From assembly GCA_015680685.1 (NCBI GenBank), contig MNCI01036463.1:1067228-1131227 (forward strand): a stretch of DNA of 64,000 bases. The letters are read 5' to 3'. The DNA comes from Gnetum montanum (Eukaryota > Streptophyta > Gnetopsida > Gnetales > Gnetaceae). The notes under the pieces are model-generated. The model saw only the letters and a list, made by a program, of their open reading frames with translations. It made no database searches and was not told the origin of the DNA. A program made the position numbers and the translations under genes. Numbering within the stretch: the stretch's first letter is position 1; every line of letters begins with the position of its first letter. This document shows positions 45,630 to 58,073 of the stretch, one piece after another.

Positions 45630-48419
45630 TCATGTAGTTCCTAGTGGTGGTGGCTCCTCCATAGTTGCTTTACCCTTGTCTTCTACTCTAGGTCTTGGGA
45701 CTTGATGGCGTTGAAGTATGACCTGGAGTTTCTCCTCTTTAGTTTAGGGGTCTTGTGTCATCCATGCTAATGTTTCGATGTTTGATGGAGTCGACGCTTC
45801 CCATGGGCAGGGTAGTTGCAGAAACATTTGATTTGCCTTGACATACCAAGCCAAAAACACCCATCGTTCCTCCTTGTAGGCTTTGGCTTTGTCTCTGTAT
45901 TCTTGAAAATTCACAAGCTATCAAGCCAAATCTGTTGCGATACCTTTTTATCCTTGGTAGCTTGCTTTCACCACCTCAAGTTTAGAATTTGCAATCTCCA
46001 ATTTTTGCAATATCTTCTTGCGTTCTGCAAATTCTGTTTCATATTTGTTGTAGGTGGTAGCTACCTGTTGCTCGAGCTCTATTCTTGGGCATCTTGTTGT
46101 TAACATGGCAAGGTTGGCATACCGCAAATTTTCCAACTCCATGTATTCTGTAAAATCCTGGATCTGTAGGTCCTAGTTCTTAACTTCCACTTGGTGGGCA
46201 AAGGCATATGTGTCCAATATGGCTCACCAGTTAGTTTGTTGAGCACTAATAGTGTTGATGTGGGCCTTGGCCATATAGATTTCCTTCTTAATGATCTATT
46301 TGTAGATCCTCACCTGGTCCCAGAAGTGCTCCTTTAGCATTTCATGCCATTTAGCCTCATTTTTCCATGCGCTTATTTCAATAACTATCTTTTGGCGGAT
46401 GGAATGTACCTCCTACATTGAGAGGGTTTGATTGTCTTTGGCTAAACGGCTCATGTCTTGGTTGACCTGGATGAATTGTTCTTGCAATTGATGAAAATTT
46501 TCTTCAAGAACATTCTTTTGCTTCTCCACAGAGGTCAACTGAAGGTTGTTAGTAACAAGCTGCTTGTTTTCCTCTTGTAAGGCCTTGAGTGCCTTGGTAT
46601 GCGCATAAGTTTGCACCTATGCTATAGAGGCATCCCAAATATCCTTCTCTTTTTCTTTAGCCACCTTCTTATTCTTCGTTAGTAGTTTGGTTAGTTGCTT
46701 AGTTTTGAAATTTTCTAGCTGGTCTATGAGAATAAATTGCAAAGGGTCCCACTATGCTACTTCTAGGGTCACGAGCTTTTCTTGCAATTTTTGCACCTCT
46801 ACTTCAGCATGCTCAGCCCTCACCTCTGTCAAGACCAGCTTCCCCTTAGTGGAAATGAGGTATGATTGAATTGCTGTAACATCTTAAGGGATGTCAAACA
46901 GGAACATCATTAGTTGTCCTATTTGTAGTAATCGATCAAGAACATCCTCATGTTTTGTAGGAGTCATTAAGGTTTTGGCCAAAGTTTGAGCATCCTATGC
47001 TCCTATGAGATCTATTGGTGGAACAACAGGTACATTGAATGATTCTTTAATGTGGTCTACAACCACTTCTATGGCTCCTATTACTTCTTGGTGTTGCATG
47101 ACCACCACTGTGGCCCCTTCACCAGTTTCTAATTGCCCTTGGAAAGATGCATCATTTCCTGAGATCTGTTGTGACCAAGTACTTTCCCCTCCTTCTGTAT
47201 GGATGGATGCCTCACCCCTTGCATGATCTAGAGAAACCATGGGATATATGGCATTGTTAATGATGTGGAAGAGATTTGCATCATCATGACTTCCCCAACT
47301 GACCATCTCAGCGATGGCCCTGAGATGGCTCATTGACAATCTGTAATCTTGCGACGACGGTGGTTGATCCTAGCCCATGCTAGGCCCTTCTTCCTGTTGT
47401 TGGCTGGTTCTCGTACTTGGAAGTTGGCTGGGTCCTACAAGTTGAGTTGTAGTTGGCCCAGCCATCTATTCATTTTCTTGTTCCGGGCCCAGTGTCTCAC
47501 TATTGATTGTCTTTGTGGCTGGTGGCTTGAACAATTTAGCATATGAAGCATTTTGGGCTGTTTGGAGGACATCATTAGTGTATCCTCTAATACTAGTAGG
47601 TTGGCACAACTTCCTGATAAGACAAGGGAAGGGTAATGCAAGCTTCCCTGTCTTTCGTTCTTCAAACCGCCTTAGGATCTCTGTGAAATGTAGATGAGGT
47701 AGGTTAACATTAACCTTTCCCATTAGCACTACATATCCCCTTTCCACATATGTTAAAATTATTTTTAGGCCCTTCATGGGGTAGAGGTGATACGTTTCAA
47801 TTTTGAAATAGATCCTCTCTTCCGTCGTCAACTCTCCAAATGTCTTATCCTTGCCATATGCCCTCTCCAATCAAACTCATTGTGCATTAGGGTCTGAATG
47901 AGTAGATAATTGAACAACCTTTGGACCTATATTCGAAAGGTTTAATACTTTTGAAATGGCCTACACAAAGAAATCAATTGTCACACCATAAATGTTAATG
48001 GTGGTGCCTTGTTCTCTATTGTGCCAGAATTGATACGTTTCCCCTAGGTACCAGGCACTGCTTGTAGAGAGGATAGGCCATAAGGGAGATCCTTTGAGGT
48101 GGTCCCTAAAAGCCTCAGGAGAAAACTTTGTGAAAGATTCAAAATTTAATTCCATAATCACCGTAGTGAATATGGACCTTTCGTGGATAGCCTGAACATA
48201 ATCCTGGGGCAACGTGAGATGTTGTCCTTGTTCAGGCATAGCAGTAGCTCCTCCTTCTACCTGCCTTAATTATATAGTAGTAGGGTCTTCTTGATGAATA
48301 GTAAATTATTTTTCCTCCTGCTCTACATTTTTTTCGACAAGGACTTGTTCTTCGCCTCTCCTAGGTTGTTTACTTCCACCTTGAGCAGGACCTTCCTGTT
48401 GTCCATGTTTTGGGGCCAT
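45630..48419 (-). pseudogene. Extra ORF of element A: Transposase_32-like domain plus long coiled coil (929 codons)
   Basis: A single minus frame runs from ATG at 48417-48419 (MAPKHGQQEGPAQGG) to the stop at 45630-45632 (MEEPPPLGTT end), with about 19 in-frame stops and no net frameshift. The N-terminal 60 residues are basic and Gly/Gln-rich. Residues 60-300 show ELNFESFTKFSPEAFRDHL, WYLGETYQFW, YGVTIDFFV, ELTTEERIYFKIETYHLYP and MGKVNVNLPHLHFTEILRR, a pattern like the putative plant transposon protein domain (Transposase_32; inferred by eye). Residues 350-460 are acidic. From about 500 to 880 there is heptad-rich coiled coil (ALKALQEENKQLVTNNLQL, ENFHQLQEQF, KYETEFAERKKILQKLEIAN). It occupies the place of the env-like ORF of Athila elements. 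Function is unknown; structural or nucleic-acid binding roles are guesses. Confidence 0.75.
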
Positions 48420-50328
48420 CTGCAATCACACAGGGCCATGCATTAGTAAGGTTGTTTTCGAAGTTAACTTATACCTTACTACTTGCCTTAACTAATTTAT
48501 TTTGTCTCCATGTGAAGTTTCCCGAAAGCTTTTAATAGTGAGTCCTTTTTACTTAGGTGGTTTCCAATTTTAGTTTCCCGATGTACCTAAAGGCATAAAA
48601 TTATTTTCGGCACAATTATCCTTAATGTTATAACTAATTACCCTTGATAATGTTCTTTGGGTGATGAAAAATTCCAAAACATTTATGTGCTATTCAGTGT
48701 GTGTCCCTCCCCCACAACTATGCTGAACACTTCAGGCTCAAGTAGGTTTAGACGAAATGAAAATCGAAGTACGAGCGAGTGAGATATGGATATAAAAGAA
48801 AGGGTCTCACAATCACAAGTTGTAGAGAAAAATTTGAAAAAATGCCCCACGTGAATAGTTGAAAATGATGGTAAGTGATGCAGGGNGGGGGGGGGGGGTC
48901 ACATATTTATAGCTGAATGTGACGTGATATCGTGACCTATCGATGTTTAGGTCAAGTGAAAAATACCGAATTTTGAAGATTTTTCTGGAATTAAAAATGG
49001 AAATTAAGGACATGTGGGCACATGTTAAAGGGTTCTAGGGTAATTTAGATAGTTTTGAAGGCATGAATAATTATATGTGGGTGGAATTTGATCCATAAAG
49101 GCTTGGGTGGTAAGTGAGAGAAAAAGGCCATGTAATGGTACATAGGAATGTTGGAATTTAGAGGGATAGTAGTAGGGAAAGAATATCATGGAAAACATGT
49201 TGAGGGCAATAAATGATGTGTGAGAGCTATGTTATCAATGAAAATTACAAAATATTACACAAGTGGGTCCTCCCCAAAGTAGGTTCCAGCCTATAATGCC
49301 CTTGTGTAACCACACTTAAAAGTGTCCATGGGCACTAGAAGGGTTAAATGTAATCCGCACTGATTCCACAAAACACACACATGTAAATATCACCGAAATG
49401 AGGTAAGAATTCTATGCTATATGAGACACAAGCAAAAATTACATGAATAGCAAGATAATACAAACTATAGAAGGGATCATAGAGATTGGGACATGAGGTA
49501 ACTAACCTAGGGCACAATGAATCCTACGTGAAAATCATGATTAACGTGTCATTAACTTGTCATTCCAAGATCAAGACCAAGTCCATTCCTCTAAGCAGTG
49601 ACAACACATTGTTTCAGCCCCTAATGAGTAACCATGAGAGTACCAGAACAATAAGGCATAGGATCACTTGGCATTTTTTTCTAGGGAGGAGTGATTGTTT
49701 GCTTTGTGGCACTTCCTTTGTTTGTTTTTTGTTTTTTTTTATTACTGAATCTAGAGAAGCCACCAACCTTTAAGCCTGGATGCATGTCTTTCCAGTGGGA
49801 CCCCCTAGAACAACATTGGATTTTTGAGTGCCTTTTTTATTACTCTTACTTTGATTTTTCGTTAGATCTACAAGGATCTTAGTATGAACATGTTGCATGA
49901 TAACTCTTACAGACATCACCAAAGAGAATCCATAAGATCCCTTGATGTCACACCCTAATCATTTCCTCTTGGTCCATCCTTCTTCATTCTGGGTACAATG
50001 AACACAAAATGAATTTTAAGTTTCAAGGATGTCAAGACTATCACTGTACCCTCGAACAAAACCTCTTATTTGTAGAGTGGATGAGTGGGTGTAATGGGTT
50101 TACTATCCAAATAACTGATCACTTGAGACTCGATAACATAGAACACACCTCAACCAACAAGCCACATGAGTGTTTTATTCATAGATGAGATTACTTATAA
50201 AAATGTAAAAAGACAAAAAGACAAAATGATAAAATAAGAAATTGAAAAAATGAAAAACGAAAAACTGGAAAACAAAAAGTTATAAAATTAAAGAAAATGA
50301 AAAAAAAAGTTATTAATCCTGATTTTTA
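48420..50328 (-). other. Spacer between gag and the extra ORF in element A
   Basis: 1.9 kb without a gene. It contains a CCCTCCCCCACAACTA polypurine-like site (48707), a G run with an N (48883-48898), a TATA-like TATTTATAG at 48905, the conserved block GGGTCCTCCCCAAAGTAGG (49266), a phrase TGATGTCACACCC (49943), and an A-rich stretch (50200-50320). The same order is found at 56169-58073 in element B. A promoter for the extra ORF is possible from the TATA-like site, about 490 bp upstream. Confidence 0.5.
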
Positions 50329-52110
50329 TTAAAATGGGGGGTATCCCCCATAACTAAATGGTTGAGGATGGAAAGGATTAATAAATGGAAGATGAGGATC
50401 CTTACATGTTGAAAATATTGGGAGTTGGTCATACTTACCCCATTGGGCTTCACACACTTAGTTATAGTAAGCATAGTGGGGCAATTTATGAGATGTGGTT
50501 TCCAGATAACGAGTTGACCCACTATGATAATTGAGACCATAAGATGGTATGCAAGGATCGGGATGTTGCCCTCCATGGCTGTGTTCATTGGGCCGTATGG
50601 TTGTTGGAGTGTTAATTGGTGGCCTTGATGAAGTGACACGAGGCGTTGGGTTCGAAGGAAAGGATGCACCATAGTGTTGGACTTGTGATGAGTTGGAGAA
50701 TGTAGTGGCCTTGGAACTGTGTTGTCCCTTCCTATGGTCATGTATAAAGAAGGGACGCCTTTGATGTTGAGAAGGTCTCTCACTTTTGTTAGCAATATTA
50801 GCACAAGTAACATTCGTGGGTTGTTGCTGTGGTGCAGACACTTCAGGAACAATTGGTGGCGATGTAGATTGAGGGAAAGGATGAGAACGTTGAAATTTAG
50901 GAGAAGTGTGAGGTGCACAAGGCAGTGGTTGTGTTGAGGACATGGGCTAATAGTATTTAGGAGAATAGTAATGTGGTGAGATAGAGTATGTTGACCCCAT
51001 TGGGGAAACAAGATGTTGAAGTAGATAAGCATTTGGATTCGAATGGTATGAAGGGTGTTTCTAGTTGAGGGATGGATTTTCCCCACAATTGGGATTGTTT
51101 CCACTATGATCAAACATAGTATCTCTGTATGAACTCTAGGTGTAATGTGCTTTTCCAATGCTCATATAAATGTAACAGGATTGGGCACTAGCCCTTCGGG
51201 TAATCGTATAGGTAATGTTGCATTCATACGTATGATTGGTAGTTGAGCTCTTATTTTCTTCATCCCTTCTTCCTGATTGTCTAATGATATTTTTTCCTAC
51301 TTCTCAGGTTGTCAAAACTCTATCTCCAATAATATCAATATATTCTCCACACCTTTTATACGTCCATTCCAACATCTTATTGATCTTTGCCTCGACTTCC
51401 TCTAATGATTGTTGTATTGGCAAAGATGGTTCTTCCTCCCTAAGATGGGTTAGTTTCTCCTTTTGATGATTATGGACCTTTGTTAAGTTGAGATTTTGGT
51501 CCCATTGATGTTTTTCAACACTCTCCCATCTAGCCATTTCTCCTTCTTTTTTTTCTACCCACTTAATAAGCTCTTTGAATTGATGGATTCATAGTTCGTA
51601 TAGTTGACCTTGGGCATACATCCCTAGGGTTTCTCTTGTTGCATCACGAAGCCCATCAATGATATGGTACATTAGCCTTTCCTTGGAGAACTCATGGCTT
51701 GGAAAATTGTTTAATAGTGCATAATATCTTTCTAAGGCCATGTCCAAGGGTTCATGTTGTGCTTGTTTCCACTCTTGGATTTGTTTTCTCAAGACCGACA
51801 CTCTTGTGTAGGTTTGATATTTTTCATTAAAGAGTTCTACCATTGTTGACCAATGTCGTATTGAATTTGATTTTAACAATATATACCATACTTTTTCTTG
51901 GACAATGAGTGTCATATGAAAGAGATTGAGTTTTTTACATTCATTATCAATGTTGTTCCATGCACAGGCATCATAGAAGGCTTGTAAATTTTGATGTGGA
52001 TCTAAGTCATAGCCTCCTGAGAAATTAGGAAAGTTGTTTAAATCGAGCCTAGGTAGACAATTCTCTTTACAATGCCTACGGGAGGTTCGAACAACCTCTT
52101 GTATTTGCAT
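50329..52110 (-). pseudogene. Gag of element A
   Basis: One minus frame from the ATG at 52110 (MQIQEVVRTSRRHC) to the TAA at 50329-50331 (YGGYPPF end), 593 codons with about six stops and no frameshift. Similarity to the upstream codons (DDNEPLLATTSL, before 52110) suggests the true start was a little higher. The capsid-like region reads LDLNNFPNFSGGYDLDPHQN, LQAFYDACAWNNI, then EWKQAQHEPLDMALERYYAL and RETLGMYAQGQLYEL. A helical region with a SLEEVEAKINKMLEW segment follows, and a Pro/Ser/His/Gln-rich tail. It is clearly homologous to the gag at 22480-23835. No zinc knuckle or protease follows. Confidence 0.85.
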
Positions 52111-52439
52111 TAGGCTTGTAGTGGCTAGTAGAGGTTCATTGTCATCTAGTCTATTATGCTTTCATGCATCAGGATGATGTTGCCTTCGTGTATGTTTATA
52201 AGAAATTCCCACTTCAGGTTACGTACTCCAATCTTCATTTTCATATAATTCGTTGGTTCTCCAATGAATTTCCTCACTAGGGGTGGCATTATCATAGTCT
52301 TGTAGGAGAGGCATGGTTGTGTAGTTGTGCATGAATTTACATGTGACTTTTCGTAATTATTTCTTCTTCCTAAGAGATATATCATTAAGTCCTATACAAT
52401 GACCTTGTATGATATAACTAATCTAGATAACTAGCACCG

Positions 52440-52457
52440 TCCCCAGCAACGGTGCCA
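52440..52457 (-). promoter_or_regulatory. Primer binding site of element A (tRNA-Asp)
   Basis: Minus TGGCACCGTTGCTGGGGA, adjacent to the LTR start at 52459, two changes from the plant tRNA-Asp complement. The leader (about 52135-52437) holds a short ORF 52146-52385 of unknown relevance. Confidence 0.85.
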
Positions 52458-52458
52458 A

Positions 52459-53257
52459 TGATGAGTGGCAAGGGACCCCTACACTCAACCATACGAATAC
52501 GAGCGTTTCACGCACGATTCAGTCGAACTCCACAGATGGACTAGTTGTGGTATCTAGATAGTTATCCTGAGGTTGTAGTTTGCTTTCTTCCCATCTGGAC
52601 TAGTGTTAACTTTGTCATGTATGATTTAGTCCAGAGTGAGGTGTATGATGTGTTCCTATGCTAACGCTACTCCTGGGTATGATGGTAAATAAGATTAACT
52701 AAGCTAAGAGAAAAAGGGTGAGAGAGAATCTAAGCTAGCCTAAGTGTGATGAGTATCTGTTCCTCAGCCATCCATACACATCTTGGACCTCGTGCATGAC
52801 TACCACTAGGATTACCAAGTGCAGATCCTAGGTATGCTACTAGGTTACCAAGTAGTCACACTTAAATTCTCGTGATCAATTCGTACTCATTTCATGTTTA
52901 ACAAGAGTTTATGGTAAGAAGATATTAACTAAGAAATCAATAAATGAAAATTAAATAAATAATTAAGCTAAGTGAATGCTACAATGATGAAGTAATCTCG
53001 ATATTTATTTCCAATCATGTGTGTGTCCAAGTACGCCACACTCAAATAAGGATGCCGTACAATTACAATCATCACATTGTGGGCATGCACCGGGAGAGAA
53101 GGGTTGAGAGATGTAAAGAGAAACTTAACTCTAACTACTAACTTAAAAGTTAGAAAAAATTGCCTATTAGATCTGTGTACCTCTTATTTATAGATGAGGA
53201 GATAGGCTACGATATCACGTACATGATATCACAGTTAACTAAAATGGTGACTCATCA
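52459..53257 (-). repeat. 5' LTR of element A
   Basis: 799 bp, matching 44627-45439. TATA (CTATAAATAAGAGG) lies at 53182-53195, with a reduced palindrome array (GATATCACGTACATGATATC) at 53210-53229. It is followed by the TTAGT target duplication and the internal region of element B. Confidence 0.9.
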
Positions 53258-53384
53258 TTAGTGGATAGGTATGGAATTATTGAATGATGAGAATGGGTTC
53301 ATGCCGTAGTGTGGAATTAGAACAAAATTGAGACACAACACAAAGGATGAGAGAAAATCCTATAGCTACAAAAATTGATGGAAC

Positions 53385-56168
53385 TCATGTAGTTCCTGGT
53401 GGCGGTGGCTCCTCCATAGGTGCCTTTCCCTTGTCTTGTGCTCCAGGTCTTGGGACTTGATGGGATTGAAATATGGCCTAGAGTTTCTCTTATTTGGTAA
53501 GGGGATCTTGTGCCATCCATGCTAATGTTCTAACATTTGATGGAGTCAACACCTTCCATGGATAGGGTAGTTGCAGAAACATTTGATTTGCCTTGACATA
53601 CTAAGTCGCAAACACCCGTCGTTCCTCCTCTTAGGCTCTAGCTTTGTCTCTGTATTCTTGAAAATCTGCAAGCCATCGAGCCAAGTTTGTTGTAACACCC
53701 TTTTGTCCCTGGTAGCTTGCTTTAACCACCTCAAGTTCAGAATTTGCAATCTCCAATTTTTTAAATATCTTTTTGCATTTTGCAAATTTCATTTCATATT
53801 TGACATAGGTGGTAGCTACTTGTTGCTCGAGCTTTGTTCCCGGGTGCCCTACTGTTAACATGGCAAGGTTAGCATACCGCAGGTTTTCTAACTCCATGTA
53901 TTTTGTAAGATCCTGGATCTACAGGTCCCGGTTCTTAACCTCCACTTGGTGGACAAATGCATATGTGTCCAGTATGGCTCTCCAGTCAATGTGTTGAGCA
54001 CTAATAGTGTTGATGTGGGCCTTAGCCATATGGATCTCCTTCTCAATGATCTGTTTGTACATCCCCACCTAGTCCTAGAAGTGCTTCTTTAGCTTTTCAT
54101 GCCATTTAGCCTCATTTTGCCATGTGCTTATTTCAAGCCATCTTTTGGTGGATGGCACGTACCTCCTCCACTGAGAGGGTTCGATTTTCACTAGCTAAAT
54201 GACTCATGTCTTGGTTGACCTGAATGAATTGTTCTTACAACTGATGAAAATGTTCTTCAAGAACATTCTTTTGCTTCTCCATAGAGGTCAACTGAAGGTT
54301 GTTGGCAACAAGCTACTTGTTTTCCTCTTGTAAGGCCTTGAGTGCCTTGGTATGCACATAAGTTTATGCTTGTGCTATAGAGGCATCCCAAACAACCTTC
54401 TCTTCTTCTTCTTTCACCTTCTTATTCTTCGTTAGTAGTTTGGTCAGTTGCTCAGTTTTGAAACTATCCAGTTGATCTGCAGGAGAAAATTGCAAAGGGT
54501 CCTGCTGTGCTGCTTGTAGGGCCATGAGCTTTTCTTGTAATTTTTGCACCTCTACTTCAACATGCTTAGTCCTCACCTCTATCAAGACTAGCTTTCCATT
54601 GGTGGAAATGAGGTCTGATTAAATTGCTGTAACATCTTGAGGGATGTCAAACAAGAATATCATTACTTGTCCTGTTTGTAGTAATCGATCAAGTACATCC
54701 TCATGTTCCACAGAAGTCATTAAGATTCTGGCCAAATTTTGAGCATCTCATGCTCCCATGAGATCTGCTAGTGGTACAACAAGTACATTGAATGATTCTT
54801 TAATGTGGTCTGTAAAAAATTCTGTGACTCTCACTGCATCTTGGTGTTGCATGACCACTACTGTGGCCCCTTCACAAGTTTCTAATTGCACTTGGAAAGA
54901 TGCAACATTTCTCAAGATCTATTGTGACCAAGTACATTCTCCTCCTCTTCCTTAGATGGACACTTCACCCCTTACACGAACCAAAGAGACTGTGGGCTGT
55001 ATGGCATCATCGATGATGTGGAAGAGATTTGCATCATCACAACTTCCCCAACTGACCATCTCAGTGATGGCCCTGAGATGGCTCATCGACGATCTATAAT
55101 CTTGTGATAGTGGTGGTTGATATTGGCTCATGCTAGGCCCTACTTCTTGTTGTTGGCTAGGTCCCGTACTTGAAAGTTGGCTAGGTTAAGTTGGGTTGTA
55201 GTTGGCCCTGTCATCTTTTCTTTTTCTTTTTCTAGTACCAACGTCTCACCAGTGATTTTTCTTGCAGTTGGTGGCTTTAAAAATTTAGCATATGAAGCAT
55301 TTTGAGCATTTTAGAGGACATCATTAGTGTATCCTCTGATACTAGCATGTCGACACAGCTTCCTAATAAGGCAAGGGAAGGGCAACGCCATCTTCCCTAT
55401 CTTCTGTTCTTCGAACTGCCTCAAGATCTCTGTAAAGTATAGATGAGGCAGGTTAACATTAACCTTTCCCATCAATACTACACATCCCCTTGCCACATAT
55501 GTTAAAATCCTTTTTAAGTACTTCATGGGGAAGAGGTGATACATTTCAATTTTGAAATAGATCCTCTCTTTCGTAGTCAACTTTCTAAATGTCTTATCTT
55601 TGCCATATGCCCTTTCCAACCAAACTAGTCATGCATCAGGGTCTGAACGGGTAGATAACTAAGCAACCTTTGGCCCTGTATTTAGAAGGTTTAATACTTA
55701 CAAAATGGCCTAAATAGAGAAATAAACTATCACACCACAAATGTTAATTGTGGTGACATGTTCTCTGTTGTGCCAAAATTGGTACGTTTCCCCTAGGTAC
55801 CAGGCACTTCTTTTAGAGAGGATAGGCCATAAGGGAGACCCTTTGAGGTGGTCCCTAATAGCCTTAGGAGAAAACTCTATGAAGGGTTCAAAATTTAATT
55901 CCAAAATCACCACAGTGAATGTGGAACTTTCATGGATAGCCTGAACACACTCCTTGGGCAACGTGAGATGTTGTCCTTGTTCAGGTGTTGCAATAGCTCC
56001 TCCTTCTACCTACCTTGATTGTACAATAGCAGGGTCTTCTTGGTGAATGCTAAATTATTTTTCCTCCTGCTCTGCATGTTGTCCAATAGGGACTTATCCT
56101 TTACTTCTCCTAGGTTGTTTGCTTCCACCTTGAGCAGGACCTTCCTATTGTCAGTGTTTCGGGGCCAT
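53385..56168 (-). pseudogene. Extra ORF of element B
   Basis: The counterpart of 45630-48419. ATG at 56166-56168 and stop at 53385-53387 are conserved, and the total length differs by only two codons. The domain order is the same: ELNFEPFIEFSPKAIRDHL and MGKVNVNLPHLYFTEILRQ in the Transposase_32-like part (55961-55311), then coiled coil (VEVQKLQEKLMALQAAQQDP, KKIFKKLEIANSELEVVKAS). The stretch at 54585-54364 is in another frame, so compensating frameshifts exist in the middle. Most stops differ from those in element A, but the stop at codon 38 (56055-56057) is shared with it. Confidence 0.75.
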
Positions 56169-58073
56169 CTGCAATCACACGAGGCTAATTATTTGTAAGG
56201 TTGTTTCTGAAGTTAAGTTATACCTTACTTCTTGTCTTAATGAATGCATTTTATCTCTGTGTGATGTTTCCCAAAAGATTATAATAGTAAGTCCTTTTAC
56301 TTAGGTGGTCTCCAATTCTAGTTTCCCGGTATAACTAAGGCGATGAAATTATTTTTGGCACAATTATCCTTAATGTTATAACTAATTACCTTTCATAATG
56401 TTCTTCAGGTGATGAAAAATTTCAAAAAAGTTATGCACTCTTCGGCATGTGTCCCTCCCCCACGACTAAGCTAAACACTCCAGGTTCAAGTAGGTTTAGA
56501 TGGAATGAAAATCGGAGTACCAGTGAGCGAGATATAGGTACAAAAGCAAGGGTCTCATAATCGCAAGTCGTAGAGAAAAATTTGAAAAAATCCCGTGTGT
56601 GAATAGTTGAAAATAATGGTAAGTGGTGCAGGGGGTCATGTATTTATAGGTTTATGTGACATGATATCGTGGCCTATCAATGTTTAGGCCTAAGGGAAAA
56701 TACCAAATTTTGAAGGTTTTTCTAAAATTAACAATTTTAATTAAGGACATGTGGGCATGTGTTAAAGGGTCCTAGGGTAATTTAGATAGTCTTGAAGGCA
56801 TGAATAATTATATGTGGGTGGAATTATAAGGCCTCAGGTGGTAAGGGAGAGAAAAAGGCTATGTGATGGTTCATAGGAACATTGGAATTCGAAGGGATAG
56901 TAATAAGGGAAAGAATATCAAGGAAAATACATTGAGGGTAATAGAGAGAGTGTGTGAGATGTGTTATGAGTGAAAATTACAAAAAATTACACAAGTGGGT
57001 CCTCCCCAAAGCAGATTACAACCTATAATGCCCTTGCATAACCACACTTAAAAGTATCCATGGGCACTCAAAGGGTTAAATGTGATCCGCACTGGTTCTA
57101 CAAAACACACACATGTAAGTATCACCGAGATGAGGTAAGAATTCTACACTAAACGAGACACAAGCAAAAATTACATGAACATCGAGATGAGACAAAATAT
57201 AGAAGGGATTGTAGAGATGGGGGCATGAGGTAACTAACCTAGGGCATAGTGAATCCTGTGTGTAAAGCATGATTAATGTGTCATTAACCTGTCATTCTAA
57301 GATCAGGGCCAAGTCCATTCCTCTGATCAGTGACATTGCATTATTTCATCCCATGATGAGTGACTATGAGAGTACCATAACAACAAGGTGTATGATCACT
57401 TGGCATTTTGTTCAAGGGAGGAGTGATTTTTTCTTTGTGGCACTTCCTTTGTTTTATTTTTTTCTTTCTTCTCTTTTTTTTTTTCGATTGTTGAATCTAG
57501 AGAAGCCATCAACCTTTAGGCATCAGTGCATGTCTTTTTAGTGGGACCCCTTAGAATAGCATTGTATTTTTAAGTGCCTTTTGATTACTCTTACTCCCAT
57601 TTTGTGTTAGATCTACAAGGATCTTAGTACAACCACATTGCATGATAACTCTCATAGACGTCACCAAAGAGAATCCACAAGTCCCCTTGATGTCACATCC
57701 TAATCATTCCCTCTTGGTCCATCCTTCTTCATTCTGGGTACAATGAACACAAAATTAATTTTAAGTTTTAAGAATGTCAAGAATATCACTGTACCCTTGA
57801 ACATAACCTCTTATTTGTAGAGTGGATGAGTGAGTGTAATGGGCTCACTATCCAAATAATCGATCACTCGAGACTTGATAACATAGAACACACCTCAACC
57901 AATGATCCACATGAGTGTTTTATTCATAGATGAGATTACTTATAAAAAGATAAAAAGATTAGAAGACAAAAAGACAAAAAGATAAAACAAAAAATTGAAA
58001 AATGAAAAACTGGGAAACAAAAAAAATTGTAAAATTAAAGAAAATGAAAAATATTTATTAATCTTGTTTGTTA
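56169..58073 (-). other. Spacer between gag and extra ORF in element B
   Basis: Collinear with 48420-50328: CCCTCCCCCACGACTAAG (56453), TATTTATAGG (56639), GGGTCCTCCCCAAAGCAG (56998), GATGTCACATCC (57688) and the A-rich end (57940-58060). No gene is recognised; 57269-57541 plus is a chance ORF. Confidence 0.5.

Larger units (their letters stand above)
44627..53257 (-). mobile_element. Inner pol-less LTR retrotransposon (element A), nested in element B
   Basis: 8631 bp, with LTRs 44627-45439 and 52459-53257, flanked by ATAGT (44622-44626) and TTAGT (53258-53262), a target duplication with one change. The junction is proven by the host reading: 44559-44626 ends ACTACATAGT and 53258 resumes TTAGTGGATAGG, together matching the unbroken ACACAGTGGATAGG of A itself at 45500-45513. 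In element order: LTR, primer site, gag, non-coding spacer, extra ORF, LTR. Confidence 0.9.

Noticed and set aside
50313-51158. 281-codon minus ORF rich in His and Leu
   Set aside because: Out of frame with gag, whose Pro/Gln-rich tail is read in the other frame; the homologous frame in element B is similarly broken.
57269-57541. Plus ORF with a matching one at 49486-49773
   Set aside because: Present in both copies only because the elements are homologous; in the spacer, with no motif.
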